From: Coprinus comatus
Taxonomy: Eukaryota > Basidiomycota > Agaricomycetes > Agaricales > Agaricaceae
DNA: 64,000 bases
Direction: 5' to 3'
NCBI GenBank assembly: GCA_034638255.1
Contig: JAWPGT010000071.1
Coordinates: 53,458-117,457 of the forward strand
Both the position numbers and the translations under genes were made by a program. The notes under the pieces were generated by a model. The model was given only the letters and a program-made list of their open reading frames with translations. It was not told the DNA's origin and did not search any database. This document shows, piece by piece, positions 10,543 through 23,958 of this stretch (position 1 is the first letter of the stretch; the number at the start of each line of letters is the position of its first letter).

Positions 10543-13500
10543 ATGGCCCAGCATTCAACCCAAGGTCCACTTGGCAATGGTCGGAGACCTACAATTTCCA
10601 TTGCTCCTACAATAAACCCTCGAAGACCACGACGACAAATGGCAGTAGGAGGACCGTATGCTCCTTATCATAGACAAACTCTACCACCGGACGTTGATCC
10701 TCGACATATGCCTCATTCAGTTCCTAATCCCAGTCATCGACATGGTACACCTTCTGGTCCATGGCCATTTCTTGATTTACATACTGTGGTGAGTTAGGAG
10801 GATGAACAGGCTCTGCCATGGAAGAAAGTTGACCATTTTTTCATAGATCGAGCCTAAGGAAATCCTTGAACCTAACATCAATTTGCAAGACTGTGCTCAT
10901 CATAGACACGATGACGAATTATTCTGTTGGTGCAAATACCCACAATCGCTCTTTGCCAACTGGACTCCCATTCAACAAAAAGCTAGTAGAATAAAGGAAG
11001 CACTAGGAAGTAAACATGGGTGGCACATTCACCATCTTGCCATTCAGAAAGATGGAAGATTCAAGTCGTTAGAGAGGATAAGTGGAAGATTCAATCAAAA
11101 GGAGGCTTTTTGGGATGACTTTCGGTCTGAACAGGTGTGTTTTACCTTTTACGTCTTCACGTGGACTATAAACGACTCAAATCTCTATCTAAAAGGCGCA
11201 AGAGTACCGTGTTCATGCTCTATTCGTTGACAACATGAAAAGTTTAGTTGTTCAAATGCTCGGAACGAAATACACCATCGAACCTTTCTTCTTCTCCTCT
11301 TCATTCGGTTGGATACCTTCTCGTTACCAGGAAAATCCTATTCCAAATGAGGGCGACCGTACGTTTATTATTTTATTTTTCGTTGACGCACGTTCATCGG
11401 CTTTGTTAACCCTAACCCCTTTGCTTTTGCCGACATTGAACAGATATTACAATTACTTTGACATTCATCCGTTGCATCAACAATCCAGAAAACGATATAG
11501 AAGCAAATGACAACGCCTCAATCATAACAATTAATGAACATGAACATAAAACCAGAGAAGACCTTGTAATAGACACAAATGCACCTCTATACCTCCGTTC
11601 AAGTACGTCCCCTCATCCCTTTGACATTGATATACCGTCTCCTTACTCATCGGAATTGACATTTTATCTTATCCCCAAACAGAAGATAAAATTCTTTTCT
11701 CAGATATTCTTTCACTACACATGGTTCGACATCCAACAAAAGGTAGTACAATAATTTCATACCACCCTCCTCGCGAATTCCGAGCTACAACTGCCAAACA
11801 ACTTCATGAACGATTCTTACTTACTGGGAAATCTGTTTATTGGTGTAAGATCTTCGAAAAATCGAAAGATCCAACTTTTGCGTTTTTGAGTTTGTTGTGG
11901 TATGCTTTATATGCTTGGGATGAAAGTTTTGAAGAGTTGTATTCTCATATATGTGTACTCGTGAGTTTTTCTTCTATCCTCTCATGTTTGATAGCTATGA
12001 GGTTAATAAAGGGGAATATATAGGAATCTGAAGTTTTAGAAAACAACGATTTGAATTTCACACAAGAGTTACATGTTATTCGTGCCAATTTACTTCATTA
12101 TTCCTCTCTTCTCGAAGATTTTCGAAAAACAGTTCATTTTGTAATGGACACTCGATATCCAGCATTAAACAACCCTCAATATTTTACGAAACAAGAGAAA
12201 CACGAATCAGAGACATTGTTGAGGAATGAATGTAAAATGCTGTTACATGAGATTGAAAGATTGGAGATGAGTAGGATTATGCAGGATAGGAGGTTGAAGA
12301 ATGTTATGGATTTGGTATGTCTTTGTTTTTTATTATCGTTACTAAATACACTTTGCATAGAGAAAAACCTAACTCACCTTTATTTATTCTTTCGTATACA
12401 GGGCTTCAGCAGTGTTAATCTACAAGATAGTAGACGAATGCACGCAATGACAGAAGCTGCAGTTCGAGATAGTGCAGCAATGAAACAAGTTGCATATCTA
12501 ACAATGATATTCCTTCCTGCAACTTTCATCGCTGTAAGTCTTGTCGTTCCATCTATAGTACGGTCAGCAATATTAATACTCGATTTTTTTTATGACAGAC
12601 GGCATTTGGTATGAATGTCGGCGAAATCAATCCAGGATCAAACCCTACATTAAGCCAATACTTCGCAGCTGCTTTACCAATGACAGTAGTAACTATATGG
12701 ATCGTAGTCGCTCTTCAAGTCGAACTCAAACCTAAACGCCAAAAATCTCCTAAACCCGCGAAAAAGCCCTCTAAAAAATCCAAATCAAAGTCTAAATCCA
12801 AATCCAAATCCAAATCCGAACCTAAAGCTAGTACCAAGAAACGAAAACGACCACCAACCTCAGAACCTAATTCGGATTCTCAGGCTCAATCCCAATTCCA
12901 ATCACAAGGGAGTGATTCTGATGAATCAGACCCGGCAGCTTTAGGTTTACCTAGAGCTTATACAACAGATAATGGAGAGATTGTTGTTACTGGTGAACCT
13001 TACGTATCCAATTCCAATCCAACGTCCAAAACCAATTCTAGAACCAATACGAGATCGAACACAAAGACGACTTCGGATAAAGATAAAGTTGATGTTGAGG
13101 TTAATGTTTATGATACTGATGATGACGGCGACAATGGTGACAATGGTGATGATGGTGATGATGATGACAAGGACAGTGAGGACGGTAGAGAGGATGATGA
13201 TGATGATGATGATGATGGTGATGATGACGAGGAGGAGGAATATACTTCCAGTTATAATTCCGACGAAGAAGAGGAAGATGAGGAATACCTGGATCCAACC
13301 AACAACTTCCACTCATACCCTTATTCAAACGACCCAGGTTCAGGCACAGGGTTATATCAGAACATAACAGAACTAAGTATTTGGAGGAGATTATGTTGGC
13401 CTGTTTCTTTAACACAAGCTTATATTGAAGAATGGCGAGAACGAATGGCAAGAAGGAGAAGGAAACGGAAACATCGATCTCGATCTAAACCTACTAAACC

Positions 13501-14032
13501 TCGTCCTCGTCCTCGAGAATGGTACGAAGGAAGGAAAAAGAGAAAAAGGAGAAATAGTGATAGTAATGATAATAGTGATAGTGGAAAGGAGGATGAAGAA
13601 CAAGGTGTCGGTGGTAGTGTTGATGTTAATGAGAGTGGCAATGGTGGTGGCGGGATATTGAACATGTTCAATAATCTCAGTCGAAGAATTGGGATTTCAA
13701 ATCGACACTCTAGTTCTCATGATCAAACTCAACTTCCTCAAGTCCAACACCGAATACCAACACCGACGCTAGGAATCCCAATGTCAATGTTACATCATAC
13801 GCCGAATGCAACGTCTCCCGCTAGAGATGTTCGATTCGTAATTCCAACTATAACTAATAGTAATACTGATTCAAATTCTAATCAACCTCAACCTTCTCCT
13901 TCCCCTTCTCCTTCTCCTGTACCATCATCTCATGATTTGGATGACGAACAAAGAGGACATGGGAAAGGAAAAGGAAAGGATAAAGAAGCTTTTATTCAAG
14001 TTCAAGGGGTCGAAGAGGAAGAACGGGATTAA
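10543..14032 (+). CDS. CorA-like Mg2+/divalent cation transporter with long charged tail (996 aa)
   Basis: Eight exons (10543-10788, 10847-11134, 11196-11358, 11444-11602, 11683-11960, 12024-12314, 12402-12533, 12599-14032) keep frame and give 996 residues. The diagnostic part is exons 7-8: YLTMIFLPATFIA, the splice, then TAFGMNVGEINPGSN, with the GMN signature at 523-525 that closes the CorA pore helix, and a second membrane helix near 542-561. The large cytosolic N-terminal region with helical segments fits the CorA funnel domain. Unusually, about 430 residues follow the second helix: KSKSK repeats, acidic DDDDD/DDGDD tracts near 13100-13300, basic RRRKRKHRSRSK and Pro-Ser repeats. CorA proteins usually end soon after helix 2. 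Exact substrate is unknown. A strong frame chain supports the model; the single-exon tail is open to its stop. Confidence 0.85.
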
Positions 14033-15299
14033 AAATCCTTTGAATATCATTGCATCCCCTCTCTTCTCTCCTCTTCTCCTCTCCTCTTCTGTTCCCCCCT
14101 TTTTTCCATGTAATTGTCTGTTAATATTCAGTTCAAGGTCTGGGACTATGTTTTTGGGTTTTGTGACTAGAGGATTCATTCTAGTTCCAGCTGTCCAGTT
14201 TTTAGTATTTATAAATGTCAATCTTAGTAAGTACATATAGTATATACTGTATGTACCTTTGGTATATGTTCCATGCGTCCTAATCTACGTCTGTATCAAT
14301 CTACTATTTTACACACCTCTGTATTTCTGGAGCATACAAGATGCAAGTATATGGGTGGGTATACTACGTTCCACAATGTCCCTCGATCAATTATATACCT
14401 TTTGGGAACACTACTATATTTCTAATTCAGCTTCATATGCATGAACGGGGGGACCTTAGCTCCTAGTTTCTGAGTTTCATGATTCATTTCATCAAAAGCG
14501 CCATTGGAAAGTTACAGTTACGTACGTATATATCTTATTTTGACAGAAAAAAAAACACAACAAAAGAATAAAACATTAAAAAGAAGAGGAAAGAAAGAAG
14601 GAAAGGGTTTTCGGAAAGTGGGTAATGGGTAAAATGGGAGAGGGGGGGGTGGGATAAGAAAAGCGTAGAAAACATGGGCTTAAATGAAGAATGGTGGTAA
14701 AGGTATATGTACAAATACACTTGTCCCGAATAGATTACCGTACCTAACATATAACAATCGAAGAAGAAACAATCAAAAAAGAAGTAAATCAGATCTCGAA
14801 ACAAAACAGAAGAACGGGAAAAGAAAACAGAAAGAAAAAGAAAACAAAAACAAACGAACAAAAACCCTTCAAAATTTTTCTAAAGTGATCCCAAGAGGTA
14901 TATAAAATGATGGATCTCGATAAACGATGGGAATAGTGAATAAATGTTGGATTATAATGAATAGAGGAAGGATGGGGAGGTATGAGAGAGTTGGTGATGA
15001 AACGGATAGGTAAGGAGGAGAGGGAGTAGAGGGAGAGTAAATGTTTCAGTGTTAAATCAACAAAATAACCAAAATATGAAGCCAGGATTGAAGAGAAGAG
15101 GATTGTGAAGTGTGATAACAAAAAAGAAAGGACAAAAGAAATAGAAAATGGTATAATGAAGCAAACCCTAAAAAAAAATGCAATACTAAAACAAAATGCC
15201 GTTTCGATCTGATATTCATATGCATTCAGCACTGTTTTTCTCTTTATTGTCACCACTTTTTCGGTCTATAAATCATCTTAAATAGTCAGCGCTTAACGT
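14033..15299. other. Convergent intergenic region, purine-rich
   Basis: This is the 3' flank of the CorA-like gene and of the OPT gene on the opposite strand. It is rich in AG/AAAG tracts (14530-14900). Open frames here are low-complexity and not supported as genes. Confidence 0.5.
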
Positions 15300-18200
15300 T
15301 CAACGTCCTGCCATCAGAAAAGAGAAATAAATAAATGCGCACCCAAAAGTAGTACCATTAGAAGCATTCTTAAGCACGCCAAAGGTCCAATCACTGGTAT
15401 TTTTGTGTACAGTATTTCCCCACCAAATTTGTACCGTATTTGCACCTATCCTTCCTCCTAAAGGGAATTGCAAACTACCGGGGATATACATCAGAAACGC
15501 ATATAACCCCACAACAAAGAATGGAACTCACCAAAAATATACAAGAATCACACCCACGGCTGTACCGGCATCCAAAGCCGCGGAAAGGACATCTTGTGTA
15601 CAAATTTAGGTCAGAAACGTCAAAACCAAATGAAAAATGTAAATAGCACTTACAATTATACTTTGCCCAATAGGAGAACCGTTTCCGACGTATGAGGTAT
15701 TGAAATATGAAACCTACAATAGCCCACGGAACATAGTTGACGGCTGCGGCTGGGGGTATCTGGCCTACACCTGAGAAAATTAGGCTAGAAGCAAGATATG
15801 CAAATGAGTTGTGTTTCACAATGATCGCCATTGTAACTCACGGAAAACTAAGGGAACACACATGTGTGTTAGCTACACATGTATCAAAGAAGAGGAGCTC
15901 AGAGACACTTACTTGAGGTATCGAAGAATAGTATTTGGGTATCTCTTAGTCACGATCCATAGAATAACTGGACATGCGGCTCCAATGAGGAAAAAGAAAG
16001 ACAATACTGAATGAAGTCAGTCAGGCATCAGCGAAGTAACTTTCCCATCCCTGATTTCAAAGCATACCACTGCATTACAAATCAGTAATTAATAGTTCAA
16101 TACAAGGCAGCACACTCACTAATAAACCTGTCCTTTAGAAAACAAGAGTTTGGGCCCAATAACGCCCCACTAATTAATTATTGAGTCACGCTACAAACGA
16201 GGATTACGCGATGCCAACGAAGTCAAGTCCACTTACAATAATGGAAGCAGTACCGAAAACATGTGTAGAAGCACAGATGAAACTGAATTACGAAGAGATC
16301 AAATTAGCAAGCGCTTCCCAAAATCAAAATTGAAGCATGCTCGTACTTATCCTTTTGCTCAACCTCACAAAGGTCGCTGTAGATCGAATAAGGATGAGGA
16401 TCAAGAAGATTGATACATTTTAATCAGTAGAAGCACTTACTCAATGTTCGTGAACATCCTGATGAAACTAGTCAATCACGAGGCCTAAGCAAGGCTTTGA
16501 AAAAAAAAAGTACTCACCACGCCTGCACACCAAGTTGTACGGTTCCTGCAATAATAGTGGCAACAACCTATAATTAAGTTTGAATCAGAAGTTACCATTT
16601 CCGTTTTGTAGACATCAATTTACCTGACACCAAAACATTGATCTTGGGGGGATCTGCGGAACTATGAGGATTTATGATTACAATAAGCCAAGCCCCATCA
16701 CAAACCTTCATATAACTGAGAAATGATATTTCAGCAACGTGCTTAAGTGGTGGCAAAAAAGAGTAGAGGAACTTACTGTCCGAGCTTAAAATCCGCCGTA
16801 AATTGCATGGCTAGAGAGCGAATCAGAGATGTGGCGCTTTTTATGGAGCCACAACTAGGAACCATACCTTGGGCCATAGTGATATACCCATATGTCTGCA
16901 GATAAAAATAGGTGAACAACGGTCAATCAGAATAGTCAATAACTTCTTACTTTGAAGCTAATAACGAAGACGATGAATCAGAAGAGTAGCCAGAGAGTTG
17001 GGTCGCTTGCTACTCACATCATCATGGCATTGGGTTTACCTATGGCATAATATCAGAAAACTGAAACTTCTATGAGACTCGGAGTGAAATGGAAACGAAC
17101 CTGGTATCATGTAACCGACCATGAGTTCCGTGATGACACTAATGTTAATCGAACGTGTTTCAGCATTTTTTTTCAAAGTTCGAAACCATAATGAGACCCA
17201 CTTCAAGCCTACTTGACGGTTTGTAACGGCTTGAATCATACCGATGGGTACCACGTATACGAGCGCTAGATGCAATCAGTCAGCCACCCAACACTAATTT
17301 AGCGCAAAATGGACCTACAAATCAACAAAGCAATTAAGAGTGCCCAAATGGTCATTCCAGTCGGCCAAACTTGGATGCATACGCATGCAAATATAAAAGT
17401 TAAAACTATTCGTGGTCATTCAATGGCTGAAAAATTAGACAGTGAAAAATCGCGTACCAAAAATACAAGCATAATACCATTCAGGTACTGTCCAAAACGC
17501 TTAGCATTCAAGGAAATGGAACCTTTATAATTGATCTTCTCACCTTGAGGGTATCGTGACATGAGCTGGGCGTGAATATCGGGTTGTTCCCTCAATGACC
17601 GGTTGAGCTGGAGTCGTATAGGCTTCCAAAAATGGATGATAGCTTGTATCTCCATATCAGCTGATGCAACTCGGTTTAAACCACGAGTCTAGACGCACCG
17701 TGTGTGATCGTAGCTTAACACAACAATGTTACTTTCGAGTTAATTATAGCACAATAAAACTTCACAGGACGATAACATACCAGTGATAGACAAGAAGGAA
17801 AGGCCGTAAGACATGACAAACGACGTACTGGAGTAGAATGAGGCAATTGCAATATCGTGGGCTTGGAATAGACGCACGATAGATATAGAGGGCTATACTC
17901 TCTATAAGCCTCGATATTGAGAGTTTTGTCGTCATTAAGTATTCTTTTAACATCGTAAATGTTGCCAGTGTTGTCATATGCATTGGGAGATAATATCCTT
18001 AAGAAACGAGCCAATCAAGCGAACGAAAAAACCAACTTCAAGAAATACTCACGGCAGATATTGGCCATGCAGAACATTCGAATACAATAAAAATTAACTC
18101 ACAGAAGAAGAAAAAGAACCCAATCATGACGTTGGCTTCTGCCCACCCTAAGACAACCTATGAGCAAGTATAACGGCCAGAATCTATAATACCTACAAGG

Positions 18201-19950
18201 CGTTGCGAGCCTGAATTTCGATAGTTAGAATACGATACAAAACTTCGGTTTAAAGTACTACTTACGGACTACCAATAAATGCTATTTGATTCCAGTCAAA
18301 GGTCAAAAGCGAAAAGCCTAGTCCACTCTTATAGCTACAACCCAATCAGTCGAAGTTTCATAGATGATAAAACAGCATATATTACCCAAAAATTTGGTTA
18401 AGTTTCTGTCGTTATCACTGGTGAGTATTAATCTACCCAAAGGTTCGTATATACGTACGACATTATGAGGTGCTATCCAGCAAACCTGTTTTTATAAGAT
18501 GAATACCAATACCAACAATGACCGAAGCTGTGAGGGAATCATACCCATGTAAAGAAACTGCCAGAAATAGCTTGATAAGCGAGTTACAGAATGCAATTAA
18601 GCATAAGCGAACTTACCTAAGTGCTTCAAATAAATATCCTGGGATAATATCTGTTGTTCCTGGGTGAGCACCTTCAAAATTGGACACATTTAGACAGAAA
18701 CTCACACCACACAATCGCTGCAAGAAATGCATAGGTAAAGTATCGTTCTCTAGATATACCTTCATGTCTGCCAATTCCAGCATAACTTTGAGAATGTAGA
18801 GTATTGAATAATGCACATGAAACCAGTGTATTCGGCCAAACTTCGCCAGGATCAGCATGGGGTTAAGTATCCATGACAAATAAGAAAAAAAACTGACTCA
18901 TTGAAGGTGGCGCGACAAGGAATCTCCTAGCGATGCCACCAATAGAAAAACCAATTAATTGTGTTGACATCACCAGCATCCATTGGTATAGGAACGACCA
19001 GTGCTGGCTATAATAAACTCTCTGGACAGCAATGATATCGGTCGCATAAGCTGTTTGTGCGCCGACGCTAGCCATTATCGTAACAAGGACCTATCATAGA
19101 GATTCGTCAGCTGCACCGGACTAAAATACAACAAACGTACATGTTCTTTGATGGTAAATGGCCCGGGATTAAGCTCCACACCAAATATTTTCTTATTTGG
19201 AATGAATCTTACCCACAGTCTGCCTACAGGAAACGCAAGAAGTTGTGCCACCAACTAAATACCTACATTAGCACTGATTAAGAGGGCAAGGTAAATAGGC
19301 ACCCACACTCCCGATTGCAACGGAGGGATAACGAAGGTAAAAGAATTGGTTCATGCCTGGTATCAATATTGCCCAAAAGATCCCGAGTACCCAAGCACGA
19401 AATGTAGAAACCGGCATTGACGGGTCGTCAAAGTTGGCAACGGCGGACCGTACTTCGGGATAAGGCGAATCCTCCCCTAGCATACAACAGATGAGAAAAA
19501 AAGAGACTATTAACTCAGGCTTTTATCTTTCACACACCATCTATTTCTTCTTCAGAGTCGTAATTCGGGTCATAGGTTGCGAAGAAGTTACTACCACGGT
19601 CGGATAAAGTATACAGATCGGATTGTGAAGTTGTTTGTACATTACTGCCTTGTGTTTTTTTTTTGGTGTTAAGGTGGAAGTAAAATCAAGGTATGACAAG
19701 ACTTACCTATTGGTTTCTCCTCTGCGTCTTTCTCTGCTCTTTCCTTCCCCACTTCTCGAACCCTAATTGTAGGAGTTTGATTTGCTTCTCTAGTGACGAC
19801 TGACACCAATGCAATCATTTCATCCCCACTGTCTGCCAGGAATTGGTTCGTTTGAGCTGAGCGCGAGGATCCCTCCGCAAATTCTGTATTTGTAAGAGAT
19901 GATATTTTGCGAGTATACGTCGCCCTGTTTTGAAATATCAGGAAATACAA
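15300..19950 (-). CDS. Oligopeptide transporter, OPT family
   Basis: OPT proteins import small peptides or metal-peptide conjugates across the plasma membrane, driven by protons. Family blocks appear in order on the minus strand: an acidic cytosolic start with DLYTLSDRGSNFFATYD near 19570-19650, DDPSMPVSTFRAW...FLGIFW-like text near 19400, NQFFYLRYPSVAIGS, ELNPGPFTIKEH near 19160, AYATDIIAVQRVYY near 19010-19050, CALFNTLHSQSYAGI near 18790-18830, GISRERYFTYAFLAAIVW and PGYLFEAL near 18620-18760, AVNYVPWAIVGFIFQYLIRR near 15700 and WWGNTV near 15420. The coding part is cut by many introns; most exons are under 120 nt. The 5' end is unresolved: no in-frame ATG opens the first exon, so an upstream exon before about 20155 may exist. 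The 3' end near 15300 is an in-frame stop but a last intron is possible. Confidence 0.85.
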
Positions 19951-20155
19951 GCGACCCTGTGGACGTATGGATAGGGGTTGTATGTGATAGGCTGTTTGTT
20001 AGTAGATTTGTTGTCGTATAACTGGGGCTAGAGGGCAGAGAGCAGTCGGATGTGATATAGAAGAGGAGAAAGATGGGATTAAGACCTGGCGCATTTGCAC
20101 CGAAGAGTAAGTTGTAAGCTGCCAGGCACACCACCAAACTCGTCAAGCACATCAC

Positions 20156-22255
20156 GTGTTGATAACCTCAGTGTCACCACCAGATCCCCTGGCCGATCTT
20201 CCCTCCCAAAAAAAACTCATATACTCGGCACACTACCATCCATAATTTTCACTGAATATTCGCTACTGTAATGCTGTACTGTCAGTCTAGTAACCGACTT
20301 TCCAGCCGATGAGGATAACGAAATTAATAATCAGCCGATCCTTTAGATATTAATACCTTGGGTCAGTGGGAGCCGCAGTTCTAAAGTGGGTCCTTAACCA
20401 GTTGAGCGGTGTTTCTGTGCCTGTAGAGCCTGGCTATTTCTGAACATACGATAACTCCGTAATCATATGCTATTCCACCCTCTTTGACTTTCGCACCCAG
20501 TGAATCAAGTTCTTGGAATTCCTTGAACTGTTGCTCAAGCAGAACGTCATTCAATCGTTAATGGCCAATAACCAATAGGAGATGATCCGCTGACTTGGCA
20601 AAGCTACTTGGCCTCTGAAACTTGGAATTTTCTACTTATTTCAATTTCATTAATTGCCTTACCTTGACATAAGCCTATTGATCCACAACCATCTTACGTT
20701 TACCGAACAGTCTCGTTCCCCCCCGAATAAGTTCTTGACCGTTCCTACAATGTACCTATCAGTCTCTCACCACGGTTAAAGGAATGTTCTGTCACGTACT
20801 CCAATGTTAGGGTGCGTAATTGATGAAGGCCTAGTATATCACTGTTAAACTACCAATCACCATCACCCACAACACACTTTTCCCATCTACTATCTGATTA
20901 TCATTGCGTTCGGAACAACCCTACCTTAGGGTCATTCCAACCTAAAACCACCGAGTTCATACACAACTTGAATGAGTATACTTTTTTTGTGCCCGTGGGG
21001 TGTAGCTGGTGAACAAACTAAAAACAGGTTACATTCCGAACAACGAATCAATTCCATCTAATCATCGTGCCAATCAACCCACCAGACTAAACTTATTGAA
21101 AACTGATCCTGACAGGGCGGTAGTATCATCTACTATATCACTCGGTCACTCGGGCCACGTAACGTTTTTTCTACATGATGCCGGTTTTATCTTTTGCTCC
21201 AATGTCCCATCATTATCAGGCAATCAAGAAATACCAGTGACACCATTTATTCTATCTAATGGTGGTGGCTAAACACGTTGCGATAGAGACAACCGTTTGA
21301 GGTACTGGTATTTATCTACAAAGATAACGGGTAATAAGAATAACCATTAATTATTCAAGAGGCAACCGAGTTTTCTAGATGCTACTTGTAACAAAGTAAA
21401 GTGAAGTTTCTAATGATGATTTACCTTCCCAACAATCACGGCATTCCAAGCTTGAATTGTCATCTCTCAAAGATTCGCGGAGACGAGAAATAAATCCCAT
21501 GATTAGATATCTCAGGGCCAATATGCGAAGATTTCAGGGGAATCAAAAAATGATCGTAAATTGAACTTGGTTACATACTTCCTCAATATAATACAATTCC
21601 TAACTCTCAAAAATCAGAAAAAAAAATACACAATAAAACATAACAGGTGACCGTACCCAAAAACACACACAGACACAAACACACTGTTTCAGATGAACAG
21701 TAAATTAACAACTCGTGACGTTTTCCCAACGTACTCAATCATTCAGGACGCCAAGGACCTCTAGACATCGAAGGAATTCGAAAACTAAGTATAAACTACC
21801 CCCATCTCCTCTCTTCCCTAAACTTTTTACAGTGACATGGCTGATTCTGGGTATACACAATACGGAGCTTGCCGATCGACATTGACTCGTTAGGTAGTTC
21901 TGTTAACCCTCCTTTTCCCTTCCCTTTTCCCAACTCTGATTCTTTCTATACTTCTCTTCAAAGAGAATCAATCGATTCAGTAAAAGACACCTGACCCCTT
22001 GAGCTGACCGGTCACCGAGATCTCCAATGGATAATCATCGGCGGAATAAAACCCTATATCCGTGGTCCTCTTCTTTATTAATCGCAACTTTCCACTTTCC
22101 TTTCCACTCTCCGTCATTCAAAGAAGCCCAAAAATACCCAAATAGATGTTGATGTATGATGTTCCATGACTTGTCCTTGACCACGGTACGAGTCCACCAT
22201 GTATATAATAAAAAAACCGATCCAAAACACCCTTTTCCCTTTCCCTTTCCCTTTT
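20156..22255. other. Long intergenic region, no supported gene
   Basis: About 2.1 kb with only short open frames (for example 21009-21272 on the plus strand) that show no domain or splice-supported extension. No tRNA fold or repeat was recognised. Confidence 0.5.
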
Positions 22256-22873
22256 TCAAACTTCCTCCAAATACCCTTGAACAATCAAATGTTCAATATC
22301 CGCTCTCCTAACCATAAACCTCTGACCCTTCTTAAAATCAATAACCCCAATCTCCGTTTGAATAACTCCACAATCTTTAACCACCTTAACCAACACATGT
22401 AACTCTTTCGGAATAACAACAATACTAGCCATAACATCCAACTCATTCGAAGAAAATTCACTTCTAAAATCCATAATTGATGAATGATAACTTCGTAAAT
22501 AATCCACTTCATGTGGACTTAATTTACTTCTGATATCAGAATCACTTAAAATATGTGCTAGTGCACCACCAAATAACCAATACATATCTCTTAACTTATC
22601 AAGTCGATGTGAATGATAAGCTAATAAACATCGTTTGTTGCGTAGGATTGCAGTTTGATAGATTATTATTGAAGGTGGTGGTGGTTCTGTTTCATTTTCG
22701 ATTGTTATTTTTGAAACTTGAATGAGTATGGCTTTTTCGAGATCGCGTTGTTCTCGAATTATGGAACGAACGAGGGAGTCGTTGTATTTTAGAAGTGTAT
22801 CGGTTTGTGTGGATCGTCTTGATTCTAAGAGCAGTTGAGTGCTTAGTTCTCCGTATTGACGAACATCGGACAT
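22256..22873 (-). CDS. PSF1: GINS complex subunit Psf1
   Basis: A single-exon frame of 205 residues, close to the usual length of about 200. The A-domain shows the family segment RNKRCLLAYHSHRLDKLRDM near residues 79-98, and the C-terminal B-domain shows KELHVLVKVVKDCGVIQTE, DFKKGQRFMVRRADIEHLI and VQGYLEEV at the end, which is where human and yeast PSF1 also terminate. GINS (Sld5, Psf1, Psf2, Psf3) joins Cdc45 and Mcm2-7 to form the replicative CMG helicase. The start ATG at 22873 gives the standard N-terminus. It is one of the few intronless genes here. Nothing looks damaged. Confidence 0.93.
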   Translation of the reverse strand: MSDVRQYGELSTQLLLESRRSTQTDTLLKYNDSLVRSIIREQRDLEKAILIQVSKITIENETEPPPPSIIIYQTAILRNKRCLLAYHSHRLDKLRDMYWLFGGALAHILSDSDIRSKLSPHEVDYLRSYHSSIMDFRSEFSSNELDVMASIVVIPKELHVLVKVVKDCGVIQTEIGVIDFKKGQRFMVRRADIEHLIVQGYLEEV

Positions 22874-23373
22874 TTTGTGTGAAGGTCTGAGTTGTTTGAG
22901 GGTGAGTGGTGTGTGGGAGAGAATAAAAGAAACAAATATGACGACGTTGTGCTAGTTGCCTTTTTTGGATATGCCATCAAATATCAAGACCAGAATTAAT
23001 ATTAAGTATAGGGGCAATTGATTTTGTAACTACATACATGAGATTTGTTGTATGTGAAAGTAAAAGTAAAAGTATAAAAACTTTTTTATGTGTAATTAAC
23101 GATGACAGTGGGGAGAGATGGATAGAAAAATAATGTATGGTAAACTACTAAAATGCCGGTTTTCGCTTCAAGCAAAAGATGACCGACAGAATGATGAAAC
23201 CCCCAGCCTGGGTTTTTAAAAAAAATGAAATCAAAAAAAAAAAAAAAAAACTTTGCTCCATAGCTCCGGATCTTAGACCCACCGAAACGGAACAAAAAAA
23301 CAAACAAACAATAGAGAATAGATCACAAAAAGGGTCAAATCTCCATCGTCAACGCGATAATCAAAAAAAATAT
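22874..23373. other. Intergenic region between PSF1 and the 194-aa gene
   Basis: It contains the PSF1 promoter side and a 19-nt A run near 23236. No gene is supported. Confidence 0.5.
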
Positions 23374-23958
23374 TCAAGTACCGACAGGAAAATCAACAAC
23401 GCGAGTTACCAATGGACCATCGCAATCATAAACCTGTTGAGCCAATTTCAAGATCTTCTTCTTAAAGACATCCATCTTTGGCAAATCAGAATATTGCCAA
23501 TCATCCGTAACAGGATCAATATAATCCAATGCCTCCAAAGTTTCGAAAATATTGTAAACCCATTCCCATTCCTGCCAACCATCGTCCATAGCATCTGCCA
23601 AAAGAATATCACTTGAATCCCTTATCTGGTCTACGACTTGATCATATGATCTATTCTTCCGGACCGGAAAGCGGATAAAAGCACGTATGCCTTCAAGTGG
23701 ATCCTCGACGTATTGGTTATCGGAGACAACATTAGATTTACCATCCGTATCAATGCCGAACATTTCATGTTCTTGTTCAGGAATAGTAGGCAAAAGAGAC
23801 GGGATTAACCTCCAACTAAGTCGATAGGTTGGCCAATCGTCAATGATGACTTGGTCATTATTATCGCAGAAATCATAGAGGGCGAGATAGATATATGAAG
23901 GGATATATTCCTCGCATTGATTTTCCTCGGTGTCATCTGGAATGGTAATGGCCGCCAT
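23374..23958 (-). CDS. Hypothetical acidic protein (194 aa)
   Basis: A single open frame starts at ATG 23958 and runs 194 codons. The protein is acidic and rich in Trp and Tyr (PSYIYLALYDFCDNNDQ, DDGWQEWEWVYNIFETLEAL), with an amphipathic helical look in its C-terminal half. I do not recognise a family. No signal peptide, membrane segment or metal site is visible. It is co-directional with PSF1, about 500 bp upstream of it. Sustained coding character (no low-complexity, balanced composition) makes it likely real, but this is a judgement by eye. Confidence 0.55.
   Translation of the reverse strand: MAAITIPDDTEENQCEEYIPSYIYLALYDFCDNNDQVIIDDWPTYRLSWRLIPSLLPTIPEQEHEMFGIDTDGKSNVVSDNQYVEDPLEGIRAFIRFPVRKNRSYDQVVDQIRDSSDILLADAMDDGWQEWEWVYNIFETLEALDYIDPVTDDWQYSDLPKMDVFKKKILKLAQQVYDCDGPLVTRVVDFPVGT

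Noticed and set aside
12947..13451. Long frames opposite the acidic tail of the CorA-like gene
   Set aside because: They are poly-Ile or poly-His translations of the GAT/GAC repeats on the other strand, hence shadows of the real coding frame.
19820..20155. MMCLTSLVVC frame as the start of the OPT transporter
   Set aside because: It is in a different frame from the first recognised exon and no clear splice pair links it, so the true 5' exon remains open.
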